Assembly (NCBI RefSeq): GCF_040256645.1
Contig: NZ_CP158281.1
Coordinates: 3,534,001-3,598,000, forward strand
Direction of reading: 5' to 3'
Length of the DNA: 64,000 bases
DNA from: Brevibacterium sp. CBA3109
GTDB taxonomy: Bacteria; Actinomycetota; Actinomycetes; Actinomycetales; Brevibacteriaceae
The notes under the pieces are model-generated. The model saw nothing but the letters and a program-made list of their open reading frames with translations. It ran no database searches and was not told where the DNA came from. This document shows positions 55,201-63,429 of the stretch, piece by piece. How positions within the stretch are numbered: position 1 is the first letter of the stretch; each line of letters starts with the position of its first letter. Position numbers and translations under genes: made by a program.

Positions 55201-55839
55201 CATATCCTGGACGGGTTGTGTGGCGCCGCCTCGCCCAAACGAGGTTCCCAAACTGGGAACCGTGGCGGAGTGTCAAATACGCGCCTGGTTCTCGATCTGG
55301 ATCGCGCCCGCAGCCGTGTAGAGCTTCTTCGCGAGGTAGTTCTCCTCGTTGTCGATGGTCGCCCCGCCGAGGCTGGCGATCCCCATCGTGCGACGCAGCT
55401 GGTGGCCCTTGTCGTCGAAGTCCTCCCAATGCTTGCGGCGGGCTTCGATGAAGCGGTCGGCGACCATGTCGATCGCGGTATTCAGATCGAGCTTCTGCCA
55501 GTCCTTGGCTTTGGGAGCTCGGTAGAGGACCTCGGTGATGCGCCCGTTGGCGTTGACCAGCTGTTCGCTGGCGGCACCCTTGGGGCAAAGGCGTCCACGT
55601 GAGATCGGTGAGTCCGGGTCACCTTCGATCTGGATGACCTTGTCATCCTTGACGAAGACTTTTTGGCCGCAGCCGACGGCGCAGTATGGGCAGACCGACT
55701 GCACCACTTTGTCCGCCGTGGCGGTGCGTGGGGTGGTCTCCCGCGTTTTCTGGGACACCACTGATTCGCCGCGCCCCGACGCATCGGAGGAACGCAGCTG
55801 CCGGATCACCGGCCACTCGAGAGGACTGAACCTAGCCAT
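52264..55839 (-). CDS. fdhA: Formate dehydrogenase catalytic subunit, selenocysteine-containing
   Basis: A 1191-residue molybdopterin enzyme oxidising formate to CO2. The frame is interrupted by TGA at 55273-55275 (codon 189) in the context NQARI-U-HSATVPSL, exactly where Fdh enzymes have Sec ligating the metal; sequence conservation continues without break (GTSFGRGGATQPVQDMANAD). The N-terminal 4Fe-4S site is Cys50, 53, 57 and 85 (CPYCAVGC...CPKG). There is no twin-arginine signal, suggesting a cytoplasmic enzyme. The last ~140 residues are an acidic, Gly/Asp/Ser-rich extension. A plain gene caller would split this into 55273-55839 and 52264-55251. fdhB follows with TGATG overlap. Confidence 0.96.
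55243..55275 (-). promoter_or_regulatory. Sec UGA codon and SECIS-like hairpin in fdhA
   Basis: The UGA is 55273-55275. Eleven bases later comes a perfect stem GGTTCCC-AGTTT-GGGAACC (55261 to 55243) with a 5-base apical loop containing GU. The loop begins 18 bases after UGA, the spacing of bacterial SECIS elements such as E. coli fdhF. The bulged U of fdhF is not seen. Confidence 0.82.
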
Positions 55840-55933
55840 GGCTCACATCCTAGCCCTTCTCGGTGGCCGATGGTGACCAATTCGGTCACGATCATCCGCA
55901 GTGTTTCACGAGGTGAGATGCGGTGGTCTCATT

Positions 55934-55944
55934 CGCCGAGGTGG
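55934..55944 (+). repeat. Intergenic copy of the 11-mer CGCCGAGGTGG
   Basis: A plus-strand copy between the fdhA start and the methyltransferase stop. Its CGCCG can pair with CGGCG at 55950-55954, a weak hairpin. Confidence 0.6.
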
Positions 55945-55981
55945 TCCCCGGCGTGTGCTGTCACCAGCCACTGCGCTGTGA

Positions 55982-56692
55982 TCAGTCAGTGATCCGGTGA
56001 GCCAGGAGCACGCTGTCGTCGAGTTCGGCGGGTTGACCGTCGGGCCCTTCGACCTCGCGGGTGCGCAGTTCGGCGAACTCGATCTCCCAGCGGACAGGGC
56101 TGCCGCCGATAAGGAGGGCGAAATCGCCGTTCGGGGTCACCGGTTCATGATGGTGACCGAGGCCGTGGCCCAGTTCCTCATCATGGTTTTCGGCCCACGG
56201 CGGCATCTCGGCGTGCGAGATGAGCAGGAGTCGACCGTTCGGTGCGACGTGTTCGGATACTCTCCCGACAAGTTCTTCACGGGTGTCGGGCAACCGGGTG
56301 TGGAGGAAACAGCCGATGACAAGGTCATAGCCGCCTCGGCGAAGCTCGCCTGCGTCGGACTCTGAACCCGAGGGATCCCAGGTGGAGACGTCGGCGACCT
56401 CGAAGGATGCGGTGACACCCTTCGCTGCGGCCGCTTCTGTGGCCCGGTCGACGGCGGTCTGCGACAGGTCGATGCCGGTGGCTTCCCAGCCGTGCTCGGC
56501 CAGCCAGATGACATCTGCGCCCTCACCGCAGCCGACGTCGAGGACGCGGCCGGGGGTGAGGCCAGAGACCGCGGCGACGAGCGCCTCGTTCGGGTTGCCC
56601 GACCAGATCGGATCGCTTCCGGCGTACCGCTCCTCCCAGGCCGCAACGGAGTCAGGGACTCCCGCATTCGCGGCCTGCTGGGGTTCGGTCAC
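55982..56692 (-). CDS. Class I SAM-dependent methyltransferase
   Basis: A 236-residue methyltransferase with motif I RVLDVGCGEGADVIWLAEHG (about 49-68), the acidic residue in ATGIDLSQTAVDRA, and motif IV-like GGYDLVIGCFLHTRLPD. This resembles tellurite-resistance/thiopurine-type small-molecule methyltransferases, and substrate is unknown. A His-rich segment (EELGHGLGHHHEP) near 175-187 is unusual. The GTG start overlaps the thioredoxin stop (GTGA), so it is co-translated with thioredoxin. Confidence 0.85.
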   Translation of the reverse strand: MTEPQQAANAGVPDSVAAWEERYAGSDPIWSGNPNEALVAAVSGLTPGRVLDVGCGEGADVIWLAEHGWEATGIDLSQTAVDRATEAAAAKGVTASFEVADVSTWDPSGSESDAGELRRGGYDLVIGCFLHTRLPDTREELVGRVSEHVAPNGRLLLISHAEMPPWAENHDEELGHGLGHHHEPVTPNGDFALLIGGSPVRWEIEFAELRTREVEGPDGQPAELDDSVLLAHRITD

Positions 56693-57132
56693 TGCTCCGT
56701 TCCGGGCTCGGCCGAAACCTCGGTTGCTTCTGAGGCCACGGCGTCATCCGAGCCCTCGGCTGCATCGACTCCGGCTTCCTGCTTGGCCAGTTCCTCGCGG
56801 ACCTCGTTCATGTCGAGTTCCTTGACGGCATTGATGACCTGCTCAAGCTGAGGCGCGGCAAGCGCACCCGGCTGAGCGAAGACGACGATGCCCTCACGGA
56901 AGGCAACGAGCGTCGGGATCGAGGAGATCGCGAAGAGTCCCGCAAGCTCCTGCTGGGCCTCGGTGTCGACCTTGCCGAAGACCACATCCGAGTACTGTTC
57001 GGAGGCCTCCTCGTACACGGGGGCGAACTGCTTGCAGGGACCGCACCAGTCGGCCCAGAAGTCGAGAAGCAGGATCGAGCTGTCGGTGATGGTTGACTCG
57101 AAGTTGTCTTTGGTGATTTCGATCGTAGACAT
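56689..57132 (-). CDS. Thioredoxin
   Basis: A 147-residue thioredoxin. The active site is WCGPC (Cys30, Cys33) in LLLDFWADWCGPCKQFAPVYEE, with the cis-Pro in SSIPTLVAFREG. After residue 108 comes a non-standard acidic tail of about 40 residues (EELAKQEAGVDAAEGSDDAVASEATE). It reduces disulfides in the cytoplasm. The downstream methyltransferase overlaps by four bases; no thioredoxin reductase gene is adjacent. Confidence 0.93.
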   Translation of the reverse strand: MSTIEITKDNFESTITDSSILLLDFWADWCGPCKQFAPVYEEASEQYSDVVFGKVDTEAQQELAGLFAISSIPTLVAFREGIVVFAQPGALAAPQLEQVINAVKELDMNEVREELAKQEAGVDAAEGSDDAVASEATEVSAEPGTEQ

Positions 57133-57850
57133 TCGGGCAGTCTAAACGCCGACTATGAACACTGTCTGGACATTTTCGCAATCTGGACACCAGGCCGGAT
57201 CACGGCCTGGAGTCTGCCTGAGTCAGTCGACATCGCCTGGGCCCGAACCTGCGCCGGTCAGCCGACGAGGTCGTCGATCGCCTGATCTGACGAGGTCGTC
57301 GATCACCTGATCTGCGGTCACGATCGTGACCGAGAACGAATTGCATGTAGTCCAAAATATGAATTCTTCGCACCTTTTGTCACCGAGGGCCGATACACTC
57401 TGTTAGAGTTGAATTGTTCTCGTACGAAACTGTACGGAACGTGTGGTGCCGCGAGCGTAGGTAGATTCGCTTGGTACCGTGCTGTTGCCTGTTGGCGCGT
57501 GTCTACCGTCCGCGCCTCTCAAACTTTCTGAATTTTCAATGCAGCCGTCCTTCGGCTTCCGCCCAGCACCTTCGAGTGCATTACCGATACCGAGCTTTCC
57601 CGCTTTCGCCTGAGACTAGGATTTTTGACATCAGCACGAATTCCGGAACTTCGGTTTCTCCACAGTTTTTCGTAGGACCTGCGTTCAATGCGCAGACCAT
57701 CCAACGAGAAGTCACACTTCCAGATCACCGAAAGGTCGATGACATCGATCAGATCAGGTCTCTGACAGTGTGAACAGCCGGGCCCACAAAAGGGTCCGAC
57801 CATCCAGATCGCTTCGGCGGTCACCAGTTTAAAATAAGGATACAAAGATT
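57133..57850. other. Long intergenic region with probable csp 5' leader
   Basis: 718 bases lie between thioredoxin and the cold-shock gene. Near the left end is a 25-bp repeat (57264-57313). From about 57420 to 57850 the DNA turns AT-richer and probably encodes the long untranslated leader usual for cold-shock mRNAs; promoter-like TTGTCA (57377) and TACACT (57394) or TAGAGT (57404) are weak candidates. A dyad CGTACG...CGTACG-like (GTACGAAACTGTACG, 57423-57437) stands in the putative initiation region. A frame at 57471-57773 looks random. Confidence 0.5.
57264..57313. repeat. 25-bp direct repeat, two copies
   Basis: GACGAGGTCGTCGATC(G/A)CCTGATCT occurs back to back at 57264-57288 and 57289-57313 with one change. 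Each unit has its own small dyad GACGAGGTCGTC. Confidence 0.75.
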
Positions 57851-58054
57851 ATGGCTACAGGTACCGTGAAATGGTTCAACTCGGAAAAAGGTTTCGGATT
57901 CATCCAGCCTGACGATGGTTCAGCAGACGTCTTCACTCACTTCTCCGCAATCGAATCGACCGGCTACCGCGAACTCGCCGAGGGCCAGAATGTCGAATTC
58001 GACTCGGAAATGGGTTCCAAGGGCCTCCAGGCCACAAGCGTTCGCCCCCTCTGA
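57851..58054 (+). CDS. Cold-shock protein (CspA family)
   Basis: A 67-residue single cold-shock domain: [20 protein letters not shown] with RNP1 KGFGFI (13-18) and RNP2-like VFTHF (27-31, Thr where Val is usual). It binds single-stranded RNA/DNA as an RNA chaperone. AAGGA lies 12 bases before the ATG. A long gene-free leader precedes it, as is common for cold-inducible csp mRNAs. Confidence 0.96.
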   Translation: MATGTVKWFNSEKGFGFIQPDDGSADVFTHFSAIESTGYRELAEGQNVEFDSEMGSKGLQATSVRPL

Positions 58055-58385
58055 GACTTCCGTAACTTTCCGGTCCCGGCCGGATCGCGATTGATTCGTC
58101 AATAGCGAGCACCTGTCGGGAACGCAGTTGCACTGAGTTACACCAAAAGCGTGTGTTCGCGTTTGGAGTTTGTGTTTTCACTTGCTCCGAATGCGATCAC
58201 ACGCTTTTCGGCGTTTCGAGACAATTTCTGAGCCCCTGATGGGCCGATTCTGCATCCTAGCGACGAGGCCACAGGTCGTCGTTGCGGTATTGGTGATGCG
58301 ATTGGAAGGAAATGCGACTGCTGCGGAAGAACCGTCTGTAACGTGGGAGCTATGCAACTGATCTTCTCTCCAGGCGGGTGACGCG
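58055..58385. other. Intergenic region between csp and the HAD gene
   Basis: 331 bases. A short GC-rich hairpin TCCGG-TCCCGG-CCGGA (58069-58084) lies 15 bases after csp and could be a weak terminator. The rest is AT-richer and has no credible frame. Confidence 0.45.
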
Positions 58386-59015
58386 ATGACTGGGACCCAT
58401 GGCTCCCTGCTTCCCTCGACGGTTGTCTTCGACCTTGGAAACGTTCTCATCGGGTGGGATCAAACGGGCCCGCTGGCCGATCGGATGAGCCGGGAGGAGT
58501 GGAACCAGTTCGCCGCTGAGGCGGACTTCACCTCCTTGAACACCGCGTCGGACAGCGGGGTGCCGGTCAAGGACATCATCGCTCGGGCTGCCCGGAACGA
58601 TCCCCGTCACGGCGAGGTCGTCGCCGCCTACTACGAGCGATTCGACCTGTCCCTCACCGGCCCGATCGAGGGAATGGCGGAACTCGTCGCCGAACTCAAG
58701 GCATCAGGTCTCAGACTGCTGGGGCTCTCGAACTGGTCAGCAGAGACCTTCCACCATGCACCGACAGTCGCACCGGCGATCAATGAGCTCGAGGACGTCG
58801 TGGTCTCCGGGAGGGAGAAGCTGGTCAAACCCGACCCGGAGATCTTCCGTCTGCTCAGCAACCGCTTCAACCTCGATCCGGGGCGGACGGTCTTCGTCGA
58901 CGACCTGCCGACGAACATCGACGCCGCGAAGGAGCTCGGCTTCATCGGGTTGGTCTTCACAGATGCCCAGACGCTGCGCGAGGATCTCGCGTCGCTCGGA
59001 GTTCTCGCCTCCTGA
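58386..59015 (+). CDS. HAD-family hydrolase (YihX-like phosphatase)
   Basis: A 209-residue HAD subfamily IA phosphatase: nucleophile Asp16 in VVFDLGNVLIGWD, motif II Ser in GLSNWSAETFHH, motif III Lys in SGREKLVKPDPEIF and motif IV in TVFVDDLPTNIDAA. The second Asp of DxD is replaced by Gly-Asn (DLGNV) as in YihX-type sugar-phosphate phosphatases. It probably dephosphorylates a small metabolite in the cytoplasm. It is flanked by a tandem repeat downstream. Confidence 0.85.
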   Translation: MTGTHGSLLPSTVVFDLGNVLIGWDQTGPLADRMSREEWNQFAAEADFTSLNTASDSGVPVKDIIARAARNDPRHGEVVAAYYERFDLSLTGPIEGMAELVAELKASGLRLLGLSNWSAETFHHAPTVAPAINELEDVVVSGREKLVKPDPEIFRLLSNRFNLDPGRTVFVDDLPTNIDAAKELGFIGLVFTDAQTLREDLASLGVLAS

Positions 59016-59171
59016 AAGACTGAGGCATGCACCCTGTCATCCGGGCCTAAGAAGGTCTTTTCAGCGCACCTGCCAGCCGCGTCAGCGGATTCCTGGATCT
59101 TGGGATCGTCTCGTTCTTTGACCCGAACGTCGCCGGGTCCGTGCACGATCACTGCGCGTGTATCTGTTGCC

Positions 59172-59222
59172 CTGAAATCTGCTGTGCTCTGAAATCTGCG
59201 GTGGTCTGAAGGTCTGCTGTCG
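59172..59222. repeat. 17-bp tandem repeat, three copies
   Basis: Units CTGAAATCTGCTGTGCT (59172), CTGAAATCTGCGGTGGT (59189) and CTGAAGGTCTGCTGTCG (59206) lie between the convergent HAD and SRPBCC gene ends. Confidence 0.7.
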
Positions 59223-59238
59223 GACCGGAATCCCGCTC

Positions 59239-59745
59239 TTAGTCGTTCACACGTCCAAACTCGTCCTTCATCGTGGTCAGCGTCCTGTGGATGTTCAGTC
59301 GCTGGAAATCTGCGAAACTGCTGCCGCCGGTGAGCACACGATCAATGATGGCCGCGGCCCAGTCGGGCCAGGTTGTGCGGTCGTCGTTCCAGGTTTCGGT
59401 GACCCGCGTGCGCCCGTCGACGTTCTCGAACTCGTAGACCCAGGTGGCGATGCCTCCGCTGATCGTCGGCGACTTCGCACCGATCTTACGAACCTGAAAA
59501 GCGAACCGCCGACCCGGTTCAGAAGCGGTGACGACACATTCGGTGACCCACCGTGCCCGGTTGCGATGATCTTTGCCCTCGAAGACTTCGCCCACCTGCA
59601 ATGGCCTGGCTTCACCTGGAGTCTGCGCATCCGTGTTCTCCGGGCTCCAGCGCCGCATCTGCGTCGGATCGGCCACCTGCTCCCATAGAGTGTTGGCATC
59701 GACATTGATGATCATGCTGTCGCTGACGTGGGCAGTGCATTTCAT
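59239..59745 (-). CDS. SRPBCC-family (START-like) protein
   Basis: A 168-residue polyketide cyclase/dehydrase-type protein: SDSMIINVDANTLWEQVADPT, MRRWSPENTDAQ and a later TWVYEFENVDGRTRVTETW strand pair are typical of the helix-grip fold that binds a hydrophobic ligand. Ligand unknown. The start at 59745 has AAGGAAGGG seven bases upstream. Divergent from the next acetyltransferase gene. Confidence 0.8.
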   Translation of the reverse strand: MKCTAHVSDSMIINVDANTLWEQVADPTQMRRWSPENTDAQTPGEARPLQVGEVFEGKDHRNRARWVTECVVTASEPGRRFAFQVRKIGAKSPTISGGIATWVYEFENVDGRTRVTETWNDDRTTWPDWAAAIIDRVLTGGSSFADFQRLNIHRTLTTMKDEFGRVND

Positions 59746-59806
59746 CGGATTCCCTTCCTTGGTTTCGTCCAGCCTAGTGGTGCCGTTGAAGCGTTGCCTG
59801 AAGCCC

Positions 59807-60304
59807 ATGCCTCCGAACCCGACGCTCCGCTTGAGTTTCCGCGAGATGTCAACGGATGATCTCGACGATATGGCGGACCTCCTCGGCGATCCCCTGGTCA
59901 TGGAGTACTGCCCCCGCCCCAAGGACCGCAGGGAAGCCGCCGAGTGGATCTGCTGGAACCTTCGCAACTATGCAGAACACGGTCATGGGCTCTGGATCAT
60001 CGAGTCCCATGACGGCGAATTCATCGGCGACTGCGGTCTGACCTGGCAGACAGTCGATCAGTCTCCCGCCCTGGAGGTCGGATACCACGTGAAGACCTCG
60101 GCTCAGAGGCTCGGCTATGCCGCCGAGGCGGCCACCGCCTGTCGTGACTACGCGAGCTCAGATGTGCTGGCGGTGCGAATCGTCTCGATCATCCATCGGG
60201 AGAATCGAGCGTCACAGCGCGTGGCCGAGAAGATCGGCATGCGCCTCGATCGAACACTGCATCATGCATCTCCGGACCATGACGTGTTCTCCTTGGATCT
60301 GTGA
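59807..60304 (+). CDS. GNAT-family N-acetyltransferase (RimJ/RimL-like)
   Basis: A 165-residue protein: TLRLSFREMSTDDLDDMADLL at the start, LEVGYHVKTSAQRLGYAAEAA as the acetyl-CoA-binding motif and ENRASQRVAEKIGMRLDRTL near the end, typical of RimJ/RimL-type acetyltransferases acting on protein N-termini or small amines. No ribosome site is obvious before the ATG. Its 3' end is convergent with the LysR gene. Confidence 0.82.
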   Translation: MPPNPTLRLSFREMSTDDLDDMADLLGDPLVMEYCPRPKDRREAAEWICWNLRNYAEHGHGLWIIESHDGEFIGDCGLTWQTVDQSPALEVGYHVKTSAQRLGYAAEAATACRDYASSDVLAVRIVSIIHRENRASQRVAEKIGMRLDRTLHHASPDHDVFSLDL

Positions 60305-60331
60305 CTCCCCACCATCTGGACGCGCCGACCT

Positions 60332-61234
60332 TCACTGCGCTCCGTGTCCGAGGAGCACAGCTTCATGCGCGACCGCCTGGTCACGCAGCGCCTGGGCAAC
60401 GGCGGCAACAGCGGGGCGACGCATCGAGTCGGGTCGCAGCACCATCCAGTAGGGCAGCCGTTCCGACAAAGACTCCGGCAGGAGTCGGACCAGATCGTCA
60501 TGCAGATCCCCCATAAAACAGGGCAGGAATCCGATGCCCGCACCAGCGCGGGTGGCTTCCACATGGATGAACACATTGGTCGAGGACAGCCCGTCTTTCA
60601 TCGTCGGGACCAAACGACGTGGAGCGTCGAGGTCGTCGACTTGGAGCATCGAGTCAACGAAGTACACCAACCGATGTTCGACCAGCTCCTCCACCGTTGC
60701 CGGATTTCCGTGTTCCGCCAGGTAGTCCCTTGAGGCGTACATCCCCAGCTCGTAGTCACCGAGCTTGAACGCCTCGGCGCGATGAACTTGAGGTTCGCCC
60801 ACGACGACTTCGATGTCCAGACCCGAACGCTGCTGCAGAGCTTGGCGGGTCACGGTCACGATCTCCACGCTCAGCCCCGGGTGCTGACGCCGCAGCTTGG
60901 TCACAGCGGGTGCCGCGACGTACGCGCTGAAGCCGTCGGTTGCCGTCATCCGGACCACTCCGGTGATGGGATCGGGCACACGACCCGAGTCGCCGAGCCT
61001 GCGGACAGCGTCTTCGACCTGCTCGGCCACCCGGACAGCTTCAGCACCCAGTTCGGTCAGTTCCCATCCGCCGGCTGCTCGGGACAGGACGCGTCCGCCG
61101 AGGGCCTTCTCCAAGGCCGCGATTCGGCGCGAAATCGTCGTGTGGTTCAGCCCCAACGTGGCCGCTGCCGTCGTGAACTTGGCCGAACGGGAGACGGTGA
61201 GCAGCACCAAGAGGTCATTGGGTGTCGTGTCCAT
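60332..61234 (-). CDS. LysR-family transcriptional regulator
   Basis: A 300-residue LysR protein: the HTH is DLLVLLTVSRSAKFTTAAAT, LGLNHTTISRRIAALEKALG, and the effector domain starts near residue 90 (VRMTATDGFSAYVAAPAVTK). It is divergent from a GNAT acetyltransferase gene (61342), with 107 bases between starts, which may be its target. Confidence 0.88.
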   Translation of the reverse strand: MDTTPNDLLVLLTVSRSAKFTTAAATLGLNHTTISRRIAALEKALGGRVLSRAAGGWELTELGAEAVRVAEQVEDAVRRLGDSGRVPDPITGVVRMTATDGFSAYVAAPAVTKLRRQHPGLSVEIVTVTRQALQQRSGLDIEVVVGEPQVHRAEAFKLGDYELGMYASRDYLAEHGNPATVEELVEHRLVYFVDSMLQVDDLDAPRRLVPTMKDGLSSTNVFIHVEATRAGAGIGFLPCFMGDLHDDLVRLLPESLSERLPYWMVLRPDSMRRPAVAAVAQALRDQAVAHEAVLLGHGAQ

Positions 61235-61341
61235 ATCTGCGATATTACGCACGATCGTCGCCGTTTGTGTCTCGGGTTCGCGGATCGTGTGCGCAGATGC
61301 TCATATGGACGGCCGCCATGCGATGCAGGCACAGTAGTGAC

Positions 61342-61911
61342 ATGGCCCAACTGGATCTGCCTTTCACACGTGCTCGATCTGAACGAATCCTTCTGCGAAA
61401 AGCTGTGTCGGTCGACCTCGATGCCTATGTCGAGATGTCTGCGGACCCCGAAGTCCGCCGCTACCTGGGTGGCCCGGTATCGGCCCAACGACTGCGCGCA
61501 CGCATCGAGGCCCGCGGGATCGCATCTGTCACCGAAGACCCTGGAGCCTTCGTTATCGCTAAACCGTCGTCAGGGCAACTGCTCGGAACCCTGATGCTCG
61601 AAAGGCGCTCCGCCCATCGTCGAGGCCATGTCGAACCGGACGCCGACGAACTGGAGGTGTCGTACCTGCTGCGAAGACGCTCATGGGGACAGGGCCTGGC
61701 CACTGAAGCAGTATCTCTGCTCCTGCGCACGGCCGCCGCGCATCTTCCAGATCAGACCGTCCTCGCCGTCACGCAGAGCTCGAATCTGCTATCTCTCGCC
61801 CTCGCCCAGCGAATCGGTTTTGCCTATGCGGGCACCTTCACTGAGTTCGATGCGGAGCAATGGCTCGGCGTCGGCCGACTCCACACCCTCGGCCGCGTCG
61901 AACAGGGCTGA
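61342..61911 (+). CDS. GNAT-family N-acetyltransferase
   Basis: A 189-residue RimL-like acetyltransferase: RARSERILLRKAVSVDLDAY, LEVSYLLRRRSWGQGLATEA (acetyl-CoA loop RRRSWGQGLA) and NLLSLALAQRIGFAYAGTF. The start at 61342 lies just inside the 107-base region shared with the divergent LysR gene. Substrate unknown. Confidence 0.83.
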   Translation: MAQLDLPFTRARSERILLRKAVSVDLDAYVEMSADPEVRRYLGGPVSAQRLRARIEARGIASVTEDPGAFVIAKPSSGQLLGTLMLERRSAHRRGHVEPDADELEVSYLLRRRSWGQGLATEAVSLLLRTAAAHLPDQTVLAVTQSSNLLSLALAQRIGFAYAGTFTEFDAEQWLGVGRLHTLGRVEQG

Positions 61912-62008
61912 AATCGAGTCGCCTCGAAACAGTCCCGCCCCAGAGCCGCCACGACCGCTGCCCTGGCACGCAGTGCCTCCGCAACCGCACAACCCTACAG
62001 CGATCCGT

Positions 62009-63346
62009 CTACTGCGGCATATTGACGAACCGGGACTTCGCGCCCTGGAAGGCCACCGAGATGTCGGCGGTCGGGCCCGCACGGTGCTTGGCGACGATGA
62101 TATCGGCCTCGCCGGCGCGCTCGTGTTCCTTGTCATACATGTCGTCACGGTGGATGAGCAGAACCATATCGGCGTCCTGCTCGATCGAACCGGACTCACG
62201 CAGGTCCGAGATCATCGGCCGCTTATCCGTCCTCTGCTCACTGCCACGGTTGAGCTGTGAGAGCGCAATGACAGGGATCTCGAGCTCTTTGGCCAAAAGC
62301 TTGAGTGAACGGGAGAACTCGGAGACCTCCTGCTGACGCGACTCGACTCGCTTGCCGGAGCTCATCAGCTGCAGGTAGTCGACGCAGACCATCTTGAGGT
62401 CATGCTGCTGCTTCAGGCGTCGGCACTTCGCACGGATCTCGGTCAACGCCATGTTCGGGGAATCGTCGACGAACAGCGGGGCGTCATTGATACGCGATTC
62501 CGTCGCAGCCAGGGTCGTCCAGTCATGAGGGGACAGCTCACCTCGGCGAAGGTTCTGAAGCGGAATCTCCGACTCTGCCGACAGCAGACGCATGACGAGT
62601 TCGTTCTTGCCCATCTCCAAGGAGAAGAAGACTGCGGCCTGGCCGTGGTGGATCGCCGCCGAGCGCATGAAGTCCAGCGCCAAAGTCGACTTGCCGACAC
62701 CGGGACGAGCGGCGATGACGATCATCGTGCCCGGATGGAAACCGTTGGTGAGCTGGTCGAATTCGGTGAAACCGGTCGGCACACCCGCAGTCTGCCCATC
62801 GGTGTCGCCGTTGCGTTCGATCTCCTGAGCGACATCGCTGAGGATATCGGAGAGGATCACATAGTCCTCAGTGGTGTGACGCTCAGTGACCTGGTAGATC
62901 TCCGCCTGAGCCGAGTTCACGACCTCATCGGTGTCACCCTCCGCGTCATAGCCCATCTGCACGATGCGAGTGCCGGCTTCGACAAGGCGTCGCAAGACTG
63001 CCTGCTCGCGCACGATCGCGGCGTAGTAGCCGGCGTTCGCGGCAGTCGGGACGGAGGAGATCAGCGTGTGCAAGTACGCTGCGCCACCGACTCGAGACAG
63101 GTCACCGGTCTTCGTGAGGTAGTTCGCCACCGTCACGGAGTCCGCGGGTTCACCGCGCGAATACAGGTCGAGGACGGCCTCGTAGATGGTCTCGTGAGCA
63201 GGCTTGTAGAAGTCATCGCCGGTCATGGATTCGACGCAGTCGGCGATCGCATCCTTGGACAGAAGCATCGCACCGAGGACGCTCTGCTCGGCCTCGACGT
63301 CCTGCGGCGGGGTCCTCATCCCGTCAAACCCCTGATTGTTGCTCAA
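62009..63346 (-). CDS. dnaB: Replicative DNA helicase
   Basis: A 445-residue hexameric helicase that unwinds DNA at the replication fork. The N-terminal domain begins TPPQDVEAEQSVLGAMLLSKDAIADCVE. The RecA-like core has Walker A AARPGVGKSTLALDF, FFSLEMGKNELVMRLL, Walker B MVCVDYLQLM, and SQLNRGSEQRTDKRPMISDL, RESGSIEQDADMV. No intein is present. The TTG start at 63346 is preferred for its GAGGAAGA site; a GTG at 63382 is an in-frame alternative adding 12 residues. The usual ribosomal neighbours (rplI) are not adjacent. Confidence 0.95.
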   Translation of the reverse strand: MSNNQGFDGMRTPPQDVEAEQSVLGAMLLSKDAIADCVESMTGDDFYKPAHETIYEAVLDLYSRGEPADSVTVANYLTKTGDLSRVGGAAYLHTLISSVPTAANAGYYAAIVREQAVLRRLVEAGTRIVQMGYDAEGDTDEVVNSAQAEIYQVTERHTTEDYVILSDILSDVAQEIERNGDTDGQTAGVPTGFTEFDQLTNGFHPGTMIVIAARPGVGKSTLALDFMRSAAIHHGQAAVFFSLEMGKNELVMRLLSAESEIPLQNLRRGELSPHDWTTLAATESRINDAPLFVDDSPNMALTEIRAKCRRLKQQHDLKMVCVDYLQLMSSGKRVESRQQEVSEFSRSLKLLAKELEIPVIALSQLNRGSEQRTDKRPMISDLRESGSIEQDADMVLLIHRDDMYDKEHERAGEADIIVAKHRAGPTADISVAFQGAKSRFVNMPQ

Positions 63347-63429
63347 TCGTCTTCCTCTTCCTCGAACCTCGTCGGCGGACACCCGCTTTCAACGCCCTCC
63401 AACTGTACCTGGATCGAGAAGCCGCAGAC

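Noticed and set aside
57471..57773. 100-codon frame inside the csp leader
   Set aside because: Poor codon pattern, no ribosome site, and it lies where an untranslated csp leader is expected.
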